Shown piece after piece: positions 24,844 to 36,429 of a DNA stretch of 64,000 nt. The stretch comes from Pyrrhosoma nymphula. Taxonomy: Eukaryota > Arthropoda > Insecta > Odonata > Coenagrionidae. The notes beneath the pieces were generated by a model. That model was not told the DNA's origin, did not search any database, and saw only the letters and a program-made list of their open reading frames with translations. The position numbers and the translations under genes were made by a program. Location of the stretch: contig OY754332.1 of NCBI GenBank assembly GCA_963573305.1, forward strand, positions 52,427,559-52,491,558. Reading direction: 5' to 3'. Numbering within the stretch: position 1 is the first letter of the stretch; every line of letters starts with the position of its first letter.

Positions 24844-26300
24844 ATGTCGACAAATTTAGAGAAGGAAAGAGAAAGAATAATAAGACTTTTGAATGAATCA
24901 TCCGATGAAGAATTGACTGACCCGGTCGATATTTATGCTGACGATTGCGTTGAATCTTCTGAAGACGACACCGAAGCATAGGAGGAGGCTGACATTTCCG
25001 AAATGAACTGTTCATTGAAAATTACAATATTTTATTGGGGAAGTAAAACACAACTACATGGAGCGAAAAGGAACTACGCCCCAATGAAAGAACACCAAAA
25101 TCAAATATAATTTCCAAAAACCTTGATTTCAAAGGTTGGAAAGAAAATATCAAGAGCACTATTGATTGCTTTCGATTATTTTTTTATAGGTAAGTGGTAA
25201 ATACAATTACTGTATGCACAAATATTCAAATTCAACTCGTAGGTGTGAATAATTCGCGTGCGAGAGATGCCAGGCCAACTGACGAGGAAGAAATTGAATG
25301 TTTCATAGGGCTTCTGCTCTTCGAGGGAACAAATAGATATGGGTGACCACATATAAAGAATTGATGGGATCGAGATGGCTTGGGTGCTGGTATATTTTAC
25401 GAGGCAAAGAATTATCAAAGATTCTGTTTTCTTTTGCAGTGTCTCAGATTTTATGATATAAAAAGCAAGGTAGAAAGAAAAATTATTCACAAAATAGCTC
25501 CAATTCGTCAATGTTTTGGAATGCTGGTGAGAAAGTTTCAGGATAACTATGCCATATCGGAGTACACCACGGTAGATGAGCAATTAGTCGGCTTTAGGGG
25601 AAGATTCAGTCAAATTATCCTGTAAGATATGGCTTCAGAATATTGGCATTGGTTGACGATAATGTATTCTATACTTTCAATTTGGAGGTATATGCAGGGA
25701 GTCAACCCGAAGGACCCTACAAAGTAGACAATACTCCTAAAGAGGTGGTGAAGCGCTTAGTGGAACCAATTTTTGGGACGTGGAGAAATATCACTACTGA
25801 AAATTGGTTGCTAGTGTTCCCCTTGCAGAAGATTTGTTACAAAGTAAATTGACACTGATGGGAACTATGAAAAAAAGGAAATGCCACCTCAGATGGTTTG
25901 CACAAAACAGAAGGACGAGAATTGAAGTCTCTTTGGAATTAGAAAGAGCATGACTATCTTATCTTATATTCCCAAAAAAGGTAATAATATAACTTTTTGG
26001 AAACGATGATAACGTATATCCAAGAAGCATAATGTATAGATCAAATTTCCTACGAGCAATTGCGAGGGAAATGACAAAATCATTTATAAGAAGAAGATCG
26101 TAAATAAATTATCCCAAAGGAACTGAAAAGAAAGACGGATTATTTCAGTGATTCATCAACGTGTGAAAGTTCAACAAAAAAGAGAAAAGGAAAAAATGGT
26201 AGATGTTTTGTATGTCCAAGGAATAAAGACAATAAAGCATAAATGTTCTGTTGCTCGTTCGGTAAGTGGATGTGAGCGAAACATATGATAAATATTTGCT
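24844..26300 (+). pseudogene. piggyBac-type transposase remnant, second family
   Basis: Several plus-strand blocks in order match a piggyBac transposase. 24844-24981 encodes an acidic N-terminus (MSTNLEKERERIIRLLNESS..) ending in a stop. About 25280-25460 gives TDEEEIECFIGLLLFEG and RFCFLLQCLRF. 25560-25610 gives TVDEQLVGFRGR with the first catalytic Asp. 25750-25810 gives KRLVEPIFGTWRNITTENW, where the second catalytic Asp is Glu. 26150-26210 gives a KKRKGKNGRCFVCP piece of the Cys-rich end. The region with the third Asp is missing or unrecognisable. Frameshifts and stops are many. No right-hand terminus was found, so the element is probably truncated. It belongs to a different subfamily from the 13.5-kb gene. 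Confidence 0.75.
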
Positions 26301-26334
26301 ACTGTTGCAATAAAAAAGGTAATTGATCATCTAA

Positions 26335-29300
26335 GTATCATTGAAGTTAAACTTAAAGAGCCAAAAGTACAATTTGTGATTTATTTTTTTTTTAATCTGT
26401 ATTTTTGAAACGTTTTGGCAAAATTTGTGAGTACGAGGTGACAACGGACTACGGTGACTATGCCATAATAAAAGTATTATCAGTATTTCATATTCAAAAC
26501 TCTGATAAAGTAATTTACGTAGGAGACAGAGGCGGATCCGAGCATAAATTTTGCGGGATATCCCCCCCAAAAATTAGAAATCAGCAACTTATGTATATTC
26601 TAAGTTTCCCGGTTTCCCACATTATTTATTCTATGACCATTCTTTTCAGTCCCAGTCGTTGCTAAGTCACAGTCCCGCTAGGCACGTCCTTTTGCCTCAT
26701 AATCCGATTTTGAGTGTCTATTGCGATCCTTAACCCTCTCGAGCTTTTATTTTTTTAAACCAATGCCTTTGCCTCATCATCAGCGAAGTCCAGCAATATT
26801 ACCAGTTAAAAACTTCTATGGTTAACAGTTCTCCTCGGAACACATTCCGCTTATAGCCATTCTCGATATTTTCTCATTCATGTTTTACATTATATTAGTT
26901 TCTTAGGAAGCATAAGTATTTTGCAGCAGCAAAAACCACAGATTAAGAGAAATATTGCAGCAGAAATTCTTTCGTAATTTATATATATTTGTATATTAAC
27001 GTTTCTGCTTCCATTGTATTACATTTTTAATTTTTTCTTCTCCTCCAGTTTATAGGTAGACATTTCCAGATCTTCAAACGATTTCACAACACGCCGAATA
27101 AGTGTGCTGGTGCATAAAACACTGAGGTTTAGCTTAAGGTTTTAACCTACACAACATAAATCAATGCACTATAATTTATTGTGGTATTATAATTTCGCTG
27201 TTTACTAGTTTTTTATTTTTACTGTCAGTTGGATTTGAACTTGGAAATCAGTTACATTAATCCAACTATAAGTTGATATTTAAACTAATACTTAAATTAT
27301 AGCATCGATTTCCTCTTGATGCTAGACTTTCATGGTCTACATCCCTCCATAAAAGAATAACTTTAATGTTTACGCAGGGCTGCATTACATACATGCTTGC
27401 TTTATTTTCCGTTTTCAATATCCGCTAGGAATTTTAATTCATTTTACGATTGTTAGACTGTACTTCTGGACAAACGAGCGCTTTGAGCTAAGCCCTTACA
27501 ATATAATTACAGTTACTCCAGCGTAAATTATTGGTATTCATAATATGGAAGAGATATTAAATCTATGGAAATTTTATACACTCCACTAAAACTTAATATG
27601 TTACTGAAGATTTTTCATTTCTTCCCTATACATGGATGTATTTCATAACGTAATGACCAGCACTGAATTTTCATTGCGTCTTATTATATTAAAATTTAAC
27701 CACGTAGGACATTTAGGTACCTACTAACAGTGCAACGCTGAATCACAGCATTCTGAACCCATTGCTAGACATCTGATGCTATTGGAAAAATCATCAAGAG
27801 TAAAGAATTAACTAGCGTCATAAGATTTCGGTTTTAAGTTTGCAAAACGAAAAAAGAGCGACTAAGCGGTTTGCGGCTGAGCATTGCCACACTGTCGACG
27901 AGAGCGGAACAGGCGGTTTATGCAAAAATGAGCGCGGTCGCTACTATCAAGTCTTAGCGAGAGCGAGATGGATGACTCTAGGTCCCAGAATGTATAGTTA
28001 CCTATACACCATTATATCCCAGTGCCATTCCATCTAAGCTGACGCCTGGACAAGAGTGAGCATCTGACCGCGCTCTTAAAGACCGGCAGCAACTCAGAGC
28101 AAGAATATAGACCTTAGCAGCAGCTCGAAAGAGTGTTTGCGAGAAACAACAGAGGGTGTACAATTGTTGCCATGACTATCAGTTGCCGAGGCACAATATT
28201 CCGTTAGCATAAGAAGAGTAATTTCAACCTTAAATTGGTCACAACTATTCTTGACGAAAATAAACTGCATACTGAAATCATTACCTGGATTCAATTAACT
28301 TCCAATAGACACTACTGATTAATCGAATGCTTTCTTGAAAATAATTGATTTTAATATGGTTGAATTAACAGCAAAGTATGCAGTACTTGAAAATCACCGA
28401 AGAGTTTATCATAGGGAGTGGGACAACAATGTTTCTGCCACTCAAAAAAGTTAGTTCCTACGAGAGCAAGTCGAGAATAATTTGCTTTGCTCTACTTTCG
28501 GGCGATCCTACGCAAACTCAACTAAACGGCCATACTATCGTCACATAACTACCTGGGTACCACCGGACACCGACCCTATCAAAAGAAGACTTTTAGGGCC
28601 TTCAACCAAACACGCACGCTCTCTGAGGGATCTGCACACCCATGAGCTGCTGACTCGAGGAAAAAATATCCATTTCCTACGATCCTCAGAGCGCCGTGAG
28701 AAACGGTGTGGGTGGGAGTGAGAGAGGGGGCCGGCAGAGAAGAGATCAAGAGTCAGGTGGAGGATGTGATGCCGTTGACGGGACTGCAGGCAGAAGCTTC
28801 TTCCCTCCAGCAAGTATAGCTGTAAAGTTCTACAGGATAGCAGAGTACTCAACATAGAGGCTTCTCAACTACAAAAGCGAGTCGTCGCATTCCACCCTTG
28901 TCTATTGCCAGTCAAAAGCACTATCTATAGCATATAATTGGGAGTAGGGCTGTTTAGAGAAATAGGTCGCGAGTTTTACGGCCTGAACATTAAAAGTCGA
29001 GGGTGCAGTGCGCCAAATTAGTCTTATAGCTCCATTAAAGTTTTCCGAAAGTTTATATACGAGTGAATCATGGAATGAAGATAGTTATTGTTTCTGATGC
29101 GTTAAAACGACAAGTGGCTATCAACCACGAATTCGTTGCTCATCGAGAAAATAATTATATATTTCAGTTGAATTTTAAATTAATCTTTTTAACGATTAAA
29201 CATCTTTTTTATTTTAAGAAAACCAAACATAGTTTTTACGGATGCTATTTACGGTATTGATTATCAATGCGGTTAATAGGCGGAATTGTGGGTATTTCCT

Positions 29301-29667
29301 TGCAAACTATTTAAAGACCATATTAATGACATTACTTTAGATATTCAAATCTAAATACAACATTTTCCCTGATAGTATAGCGTCAATAAGCCATTTGAGA
29401 GTGCTGAAAAATAAATAAATTAGAGTTTCACTTAAAATGACGAAAATTTCAAATTAACTAAACATAAAATTTTTGTGAGAGTACTTCATAGTCTTCTACA
29501 GTTTTCCACCAGTTTTTCTTAATATTTTATTCTTTCTCTTTAGAGCCTAGCTAATATTTTTAATGAAGTGAAATGACCAAAAGACACAAAAGTACCGAAG
29601 TTTGGAGTTGGTCTAGAATATCGCTCTACTAGAATTTTGCGCAATGCTGGAGATATATGAGCTATAT
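26335..29667. other. Spacer, no gene seen
   Basis: 3.3 kb of AT-rich DNA without recognisable protein or repeat. The 27.8-28.9 kb part is less AT-rich, with short open frames on both strands (for example 28482-28721 and 28541-28855, overlapping), but none shows a motif. If a host exon or promoter exists in this window, this is one place it could hide. Confidence 0.4.
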
Positions 29668-31735
29668 CGTTGAAACCATAACAAGGACCTAGAGATCAGA
29701 GGATAAAGTGGTTCCTTTATAGGCCTTGGGGCCCCGAACCGATGTTTTACATTTTATCTCATTACGGATGAACTGATGAACCGATCATCGTGAAATTCTG
29801 CCCGTTAGTACATGAAAGCACTGGATAATGCGTTTGGTATATATATATGAAATACCCTAAAGCTTCCAAAGGCCCCAAATGGGGACCTCTGTACCCCTTT
29901 TTAAACGCATAATTTAGTCTGGGTTATTGTTGGGAAAATGGTGAAACGGTAGGTTTTTCGCAGGAGGGTGAGTAAAAGTAGGAGTGAAATTTTATATTTT
30001 CAGTCCCTTCTTCTCGGCGTGCAGTGGAGGAATGGTTTTGATATGGGTACTGGGATTAACCTGAGGGAAGGGTAGGGTACCACAGAGAAGATTTTAGAGG
30101 GTTGCGTCAGACAGAGGTGCCGTTACGGGTGCATTGATCAATGCATTCCTTAATTTGAGGAAGAAGAGTTCGGTCTGTGTATGGGAATTTGCAATTAACC
30201 AGAAGGAGCCAGAGGTTTTCTTTAGCCATATATTTACCTAACATTAGACCTTATTGAGGTATTTGGAATTTTTTGTTCGCCTGTTAGTCATGGCTTATAG
30301 AATTTGCGAAAGGATTATATAACACAAATGGGAAAATTTGGAGTTGAGAGGAACATGGCCGTTGTGATCAAGAAGACCCTGGTGAGCAAATTTAGTCCGG
30401 GTAGTTTTGGAAAGGATAGATTCAGAGTGAGGAATAATGGAGAGGGTGTCATCTTGGATGACGCCCAGGAATAGAGAAAAATGGTTTTAGGGAAAGAATT
30501 GTTAAAAAGTTAACAGTGTTGCACTTAAAAGGATTAACCTTAAGGTGCCAGGTGTCCAAACAATCCCTAATAATTTCTATAAGGTCCTGCAGGGGAGGGG
30601 ATCTTGATATTTTTCTCACCGCCAGCTCTGAGTGGATATGGTGATATCATCAGCGTAGAGGAATAGTTGGGTGAAAGGAGAGGTGGGAGGGTATAATATA
30701 TTGAAAAGAACGGGCTAAAAACTGCACGTTGGGGTAAGCTTGTATTGATAAAAAATGGAAAGAGAGGAAGAAGTTGTGTTTAATAGACAAGGGACTATTA
30801 AGTAGAAAGAGTAGAATGATCTTATTAGATTAAGGAGGATTTGTTAAGGTTATTAAAGAACTAGGGGAGCATGATGATTGTGGAGGATTTCCAGGAGATT
30901 GGAAAATATGAAGAACCAAGGAAAGCGTTACATTTATTAAAGAGTTGGAGCATGAACTAAAGTGGTAGGAGTTTGACAGAACGTGAAAGCAAACATTGGA
31001 GCCCGAGCAGCATTTATTGGGTAGGGAAGAGTTAATAGTTTTGACATCAAGGAGACCTAAGGTCGGGTAAGGGGGAAGTGAAAAATGAAATGGGAAGGTA
31101 AGATAAGGGAATTCATAAATTTCGTATGAAACTAGTATCCGCATCGTAAAGGGTTAAAAATAGAATCTCGGTCTGACATGGACCTTGTAGCAATGACAAT
31201 TTTTTCTTCTCACTGAGTTAAGATCGCATTCTTTTACCCAAATTATATGGGATGTTGTGTCTTAAGTCTGTGCTTCCCGATTAAGTGTTCTAGTACTTGT
31301 CGTCATTCATTTTAAAATTGTCCTTTAAAGCACTTTCATTCTTTTTTGGTGTATGTGAACTTAACACACATTAAAATATGTACTGGGGTCATTAGCTTTC
31401 ATGCTATATGGCTACGATTTTATGGCATAGTCGTTGTTGAAACTATGCATCCGTTATACATACGAAAAGTTTACCCCAAGGCAAAGGTGTACGTAATGTG
31501 TGGTGGTGCAGTCCAGGGGGTGGCAAAACGGTTCAAAGATTGTAAAAATAATAATGAGATGAAAGTTGAGGGGTCCACCACCTCCATTAATCAATGGGCG
31601 TCGGAATGAAACCCTTATGGGACACCACTGCCTGGAGGGTCAGTGAATTATTAAATGTGTAACATTCCTTTGTGGAAATTTCAGATCAGATACCTGATCT
31701 GAAAATTCCAGATCAGGATTAAATCCTGATCCGGA
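29668..31735 (-). mobile_element. Decayed CR1/Jockey-like LINE, copy B
   Basis: Homologous to 1-2145. Read on the minus strand from about 31140 to 29990, broken frames contain, in order: a FQSPGNPP piece (as in xFPxxWKxA), SLPQRAVFSPFFSIYYTLPP (the GVPQGxVLSPxLFxIY palm motif), TLMISPYP where YADDI is expected, and a stretch near 30470-30290 resembling the LGVxLDxxLSFxxH and LxxLLxxxSxL segments after the palm. This order is typical of a CR1/Jockey-type LINE ORF2. Many stops and frameshifts show it is inactive. It contains about 450 bp missing from copy A. Confidence 0.6.
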
Positions 31736-32239
31736 ATACTCCAACAGCTCTAATTTTATACATAAACGTTTAATTCTGTTTTCAATTGATGATTCAAAGA
31801 AAGACCTACGCGGTAAATTGGTCCGCCCAACAACCTTTTAATTTTCTCACATAAACGAAACGATACGGTGCTGGAAATGTTTCACTAAGAACGTTGAATG
31901 TCAAGACTTGTTTGTTTTACAAGGCGGTATCATTGTGAGAGCTATTGAAACATGCTCAATAGTCGCTCATCAGAAATATTATAGTAAACGGAATTGCAAC
32001 TCATGATAATATTGTATAATGCAATCAACTTAGCCGGGTAAAACCATATCCACATGTGTCTGCAGTTGGCATGGCAACACTCAAAAGCCCATCAGCAACG
32101 ATGATGGTGGTCAGCACCATATCTTTACCAAATTTACAGTTTTATTGGATCATATTTCATTGGATCAGATCAGACCTCATTTCCTTTATTTGATTTGCTG
32201 ATTTTGATCAAACTTAAGTTGAGAGATATATAAAACATA
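31736..32239. other. Spacer beyond LINE copy B
   Basis: No gene seen. The first part contains a GATCAGGATTAAATCCTGATC inverted motif at the LINE boundary. Confidence 0.35.
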
Positions 32240-32515
32240 TTCTATTTCAAAACAGATCTGATATATGCAGCAGCATCTCAGACTTGATCTGGTTTAGATC
32301 AGACCGGAACTAGTTCAGATCAGACCTGATCTCCTCATATCAGATTCAATTTGATTCTGATCATACCTGATCAAAACGGATCAGAAATTTATGCAAGGGA
32401 TGGACCTGACGGATCCTCATATCAGACCTGATGTGGTTCAGATCAGACCTGATCTGGCTCAGACAGATCTAATCTGGCTCAGATCAGACATGATCAGAAA
32501 TTTCCTAAAGAGTTA
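32240..32515. repeat. Cluster of GATCAGACCTGATC-type repeats
   Basis: More than a dozen variants of CAGATC/GATCTG and GATCAGACCTGATCT occur within 280 bp, several separated by TGG(C/T)TCA. The motif is itself palindromic. Single copies occur at the edges of both LINE copies (about 2123 and 31683). Confidence 0.7.
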
Positions 32516-32661
32516 CACCATGTGTTAACTCTTTCATACTGTCTGATTTCCACTGAGCTACTTGACCCACCATCACGTCAAGTTAAGGTAATTACATTAA
32601 TAAGTAAGTAATTAAGCTTAAGCTTTGTCCTTCCATTCAGTTAATAGAATGCCACCAAATT

Positions 32662-33690
32662 ATGATGAAGTGTAATCGGAGGAGACTTACTGCTGTCAAT
32701 TGTGCTAAAAATAGGAAGTACAGGTGGGATTATTTCGATAGAAATAAGTCAGGTTGAAGAGAAACTCACAACTAGCTACAGAGTCAATCTGCTTCAAATT
32801 AAAGACATCAAGGATCCACAGATTTACATTCTCAATATGGTCTGGTTACTGAGCAAGAGTTCTTCCCTACACAATATTCATGTTGCTTTCTCTGAACTGG
32901 AAATTTATGCCAATATCAGTATTTGGGACCATGACATACAAAGCCTGTATGTTGACCACAGCATAATCCAGTTTTATTTCCGGTCAGTTCCTGTTAACCT
33001 TATCTTAAGAGATAATGGTGTTTTTCTCTAAGTAGACAGTGATTGAGTACTTGACTGATGTTTTACTGAAAATAAGCTGTGGTTATTATAAAACAAACTA
33101 GATTTTGGCTCCTGATATGAGATACTTGGAATTCACCTAAGTCCTGCATCTGTCATTAAAGAGTTTTGTTGAATTCAGACTAAAACCGACCCGGGTGGTT
33201 TGAAAATTACTTACTTAAGTTTTTTGGGTGCATTTATTCCATCATATACGGTTCAATTCTTAAATTTTACTTCTCAGCATAGCAATCAGCTCCATTGCTC
33301 ATCTCTAATGCATGCTAATAGTATGCCCCTCTTTGTAAAATATAATATTCTACCTGTAGGTACCTTGCATATATCTTTTTAGCTTACTTCTATTAGTCAA
33401 AAATATTATTACTGAATTCAGAATCAATGAATCGTTACATCAATATGGCACCAGGGGAAAAAAAGATATTCTTGTAGAGGGATTTTATTATTGAAGTAAT
33501 TATTTTTACATGTATTTTTTCAACCTACAGGTTCCCAAAAAATGACTCTTTAAGGAGGTGCTGGGAGCAAGCCGTGGGTGGTGAAAATTGGACTGCCCCT
33601 CAAGGTTCAATTCTCTGTTCTGTCCACTTTAAATTAAATAAAGGTAGCATACCTTCTGTTTTAACTAATAGAGAGAGGGATGAACATTTG
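32662..33690 (+). pseudogene. THAP-domain fragment, two exons, decayed
   Basis: Exon 1 ends at 32723 with ..VNCAKNRKYR. The donor is CAG/GTGGGA. The intron is 807 bp. The acceptor CAACCTACAG precedes 33531. Exon 2 reads FPKNDSLRRCWEQAVGGENW, then CSVHF and SIPSVLT. That order (Cys pair, FPK, W, CxxH, A/S-I-P motif) is the THAP zinc-finger signature of P-element transposases and THAP proteins. The first Cys spacing is wrong in the open frame; the neighbouring frame holds YCCQLC, suggesting a frameshift. The segment between CxxH and the SIPSV motif is shortened. Nothing recognisable follows on this strand, so it is probably a truncated element. Confidence 0.55.
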
Positions 33691-33699
33691 GTGAGAAAC

Positions 33700-34424
33700 A
33701 ATTTTTATAATTTATAAGCATTATTTATTTACTTATATCATGATATTTTTGCTTCAGCTTCCCAGAATGGGTTTAGTCATTTTTTAGCTTAAGTGAACGT
33801 TAGCTTAAACAAATGAGAATGTCAAGGTCTCGTACAGCTCCCGTCCCATGCGAGGACACTATTTTTACCCTTTCCAATGTATTTCAAACTCCTTGGATGA
33901 ACGATTACGTGGTGTTTTTCAACTTCAAAATCAGTGGGGGACGGTTGATGGAGGAGAGTTGACGATCAGAATAAGGTGAAGGCCAAAATGCGGCATTGGG
34001 AGGTTTAGGGAGATGGAATAGGGGGGTGGCAAGGGGGGAAAAGGCCCTGCTTTACCAACCTTATCAAACGCTGCGTAGCTCGGAGGGTCGAATGCCGAAA
34101 GGGGAAAACCATTCGACCACTGCCAGTCTTTTCACCGCTCTTTCCTCACCGCCCCCCTTTGTACTCATCCCCGTTTGTAATCCCCCACTCTATCCCTCTG
34201 TTCCTTGGCGAGTGGAAGTTCCAGTTTGCGTGATTTTCTAAGTTCGCGATCTTTTAATTATAAAATGATATTCCGGCTGCGGTTCTGGGGGTTGGGGTGC
34301 GACAGGTGGAGAGTTAAAGGCGGGTTGCCCATTTCTCCCAAAAATAAGGAAGTAGTCCTTTTTAATTAAGAATCGGCGATTGTCACGGGTCCGTGTCACA
34401 GGCGCCGCCCTTCCCATTCATTCC
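33700..34424. other. Spacer with GC-rich patches
   Basis: No gene recognised. 33960-34240 is unusually G- and then C-rich for this window. The open frame 33996-34241 has no motif. Confidence 0.35.
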
Positions 34425-34482
34425 CAGGCATTCCATTTCACTGCGGAGGAGTGTTCTCCTCCGCAGTGAAATGGAATGCCTG
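34425..34482. repeat. Perfect 27-bp inverted repeat, 4-base loop
   Basis: CAGGCATTCCATTTCACTGC plus GGAGGAG at 34425-34451, loop TGTT, then the exact reverse complement at 34456-34482. It lies 76 bp outside the 34.56-kb element. Confidence 0.9.
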
Positions 34483-35532
34483 TCGAGTCTCTCTCTCCCA
34501 CCCCTCCATGGATGCGATGAAATTCAGGCTGGAAACTCATACCTACCTTACCTCTGGCCAGTGGCGGATACATATGGGGGACGCGTGGGGGGCGCGCGCC
34601 CCCCCCTTGCGGGGCCTCCCGCATTGCCGCCCGCGCCGCCCCACTGGTCCGGATCCGAAAAAAGGCGGACAAAAGTCATTTTTTCGACTTTCTTGAACAT
34701 CACTTTAAATATGCAGTTCTTGTAGCAAAATGTCTGGGGAATCCTACCGCACACTTAGTTTTGCATAAAAAGTTTTGTTAAGTTTAGTAAATTGCTTCAA
34801 AGTTGAGCTAATTTTAGCTAAACCGCGCTCTTTTCATTTTTTCGAAAAAATACACATTTTTGACAATTTATTTGCTCTATTTCGTATTAAAAATTGGTAA
34901 AATGAGTGTGGTCTATAACTATATGGACACTTTACCATGAGAAAAACTAGGTTTCAATATTGTAGTGGTTGTGATGATCGTTGAAGGAGTTCTTCAAGAG
35001 GAATCATTTTTTCTCGCAAATTTCGCATAAACGTTGGATTATAAAAAGTGACACCGAGTGACACGGAGATTCTTATAGTGGCAAGAGTGGGTTATATTAG
35101 AAATATATTAGTAAATGATTTAGCTGCAAATATTTACAAATAAGTGAATGACAACGACTTATATGACTCTCTGCCGCGGACGTGAACGTCGGGACTAGAC
35201 ACGCGAGCTTCGTCACAGTGGAGACACATTGGAAAACACGTCTTTTCCAATGTTTCATTGATTAGGATTTTAATAATGAAGAAGTTTACTATGTTTTTAT
35301 CTATTATATTCTGTTCTTGGCCGAATTTACTCTAGAAAGAGCGAGAGAATCAATTTCAGACTGCGATACTAAGCGAAATTGTGACGCTGGGAGAGGAGGA
35401 AAATATTTTCTTCGATCCCTTCTCAGTACGATTCCCATCGAATTTTGTTAATCGTTGGAAGTATGTAAGACTGGTTGTATGCACTGCTGCTGGGAAAACT
35501 CACCTCTGGCTGTCTCTTTCCTCAAAGCCTAA

Positions 35533-35766
35533 AGGCCGTTTTACACGGGGCACGTCATTGCGCAATCTGACGTATGTCCGAAGGCGCAGTCAAAATTGCG
35601 TCGTGTAAAGCGGTGAATTGCGAGAACGCATGCGAGAATGCATGGATGCGAGATGGCAAAATAGCCCCTGTTCTAATTTCGTTCATGCATTCGCGCAATT
35701 GCCCGCCATATTAGAAATTAATGCAGCTCTAACCTGCGCAATGACGTGCCCCGTGTAAAACGGCCT
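35533..35766. mobile_element. 234-bp PIF/Harbinger-like MITE
   Basis: Perfect inverted ends of about 32 bp starting AGGCCGTTTTACACGGGGCA, flanked by TAA at 35530-35532 and 35767-35769. A 3-bp TWA duplication is typical of PIF/Harbinger-type elements. No coding capacity. It is inserted in the 34.56-38.66 kb element, and so is younger than it. A diverged relative may lie at 45245-45430. Confidence 0.8.
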
Positions 35767-36429
35767 TAAGTGACAGGAGACCCGCTAACCGCACACGTGG
35801 CGGACCCAAGGGTAGTGGGTAAGGTCCTTAGTCGGGATATTTTACTATCCCTACTTAGCGCACCACCCAACTTGTGTTTATTGCCTAAAGGCGGTTTCTT
35901 TGACCTGCAAGTGAAATTGCACGTGTTAACAGATGTGGTATTTATCCTCCAGGCGCATCTTTCCAGATGGGTTTTATTGGAGGGCTGCCGCTGGTATGCA
36001 TTTTCGCACAAAATTCAGGCATTGCACATTTCTCTTTATGCGGTCCACTAAAAACCCTCCTGGTTATCCTCGGGAGTAGACCCAGGTTCTTGGGGGTGGT
36101 GGTAACTTCTCTTCCTAACCTCCCCCATGCTTCAGTCGAAACATTTTGGTGCTCTTCAGTTGGTCCTTTTCCATCGATGTGTACACATGCCAGTTCTTAG
36201 TCGTTGGGTACTCAGTTGGCAATAGTTTTCGTGGTTTGAAGTGATCTCTGAAGTAAGTGTTAGTGTTGTGATAATTCGGAATAGTGTTGTAATTCAATGA
36301 TTTTTTTGTTTCTGGCCACCACACTAAATTTTGCATTGTTTTTGCTTCCGTTGAAATTCCTAACTTTCTAGAATGAAGAATATTGTTCAGCATTTAACGA
36401 ATCAATGATTCTAATTTTTAGCTCACGGC

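Noticed and set aside
26405..26665. 86-residue open frame downstream of piggyBac #2
   Set aside because: No recognisable motif and no continuity with the transposase blocks.
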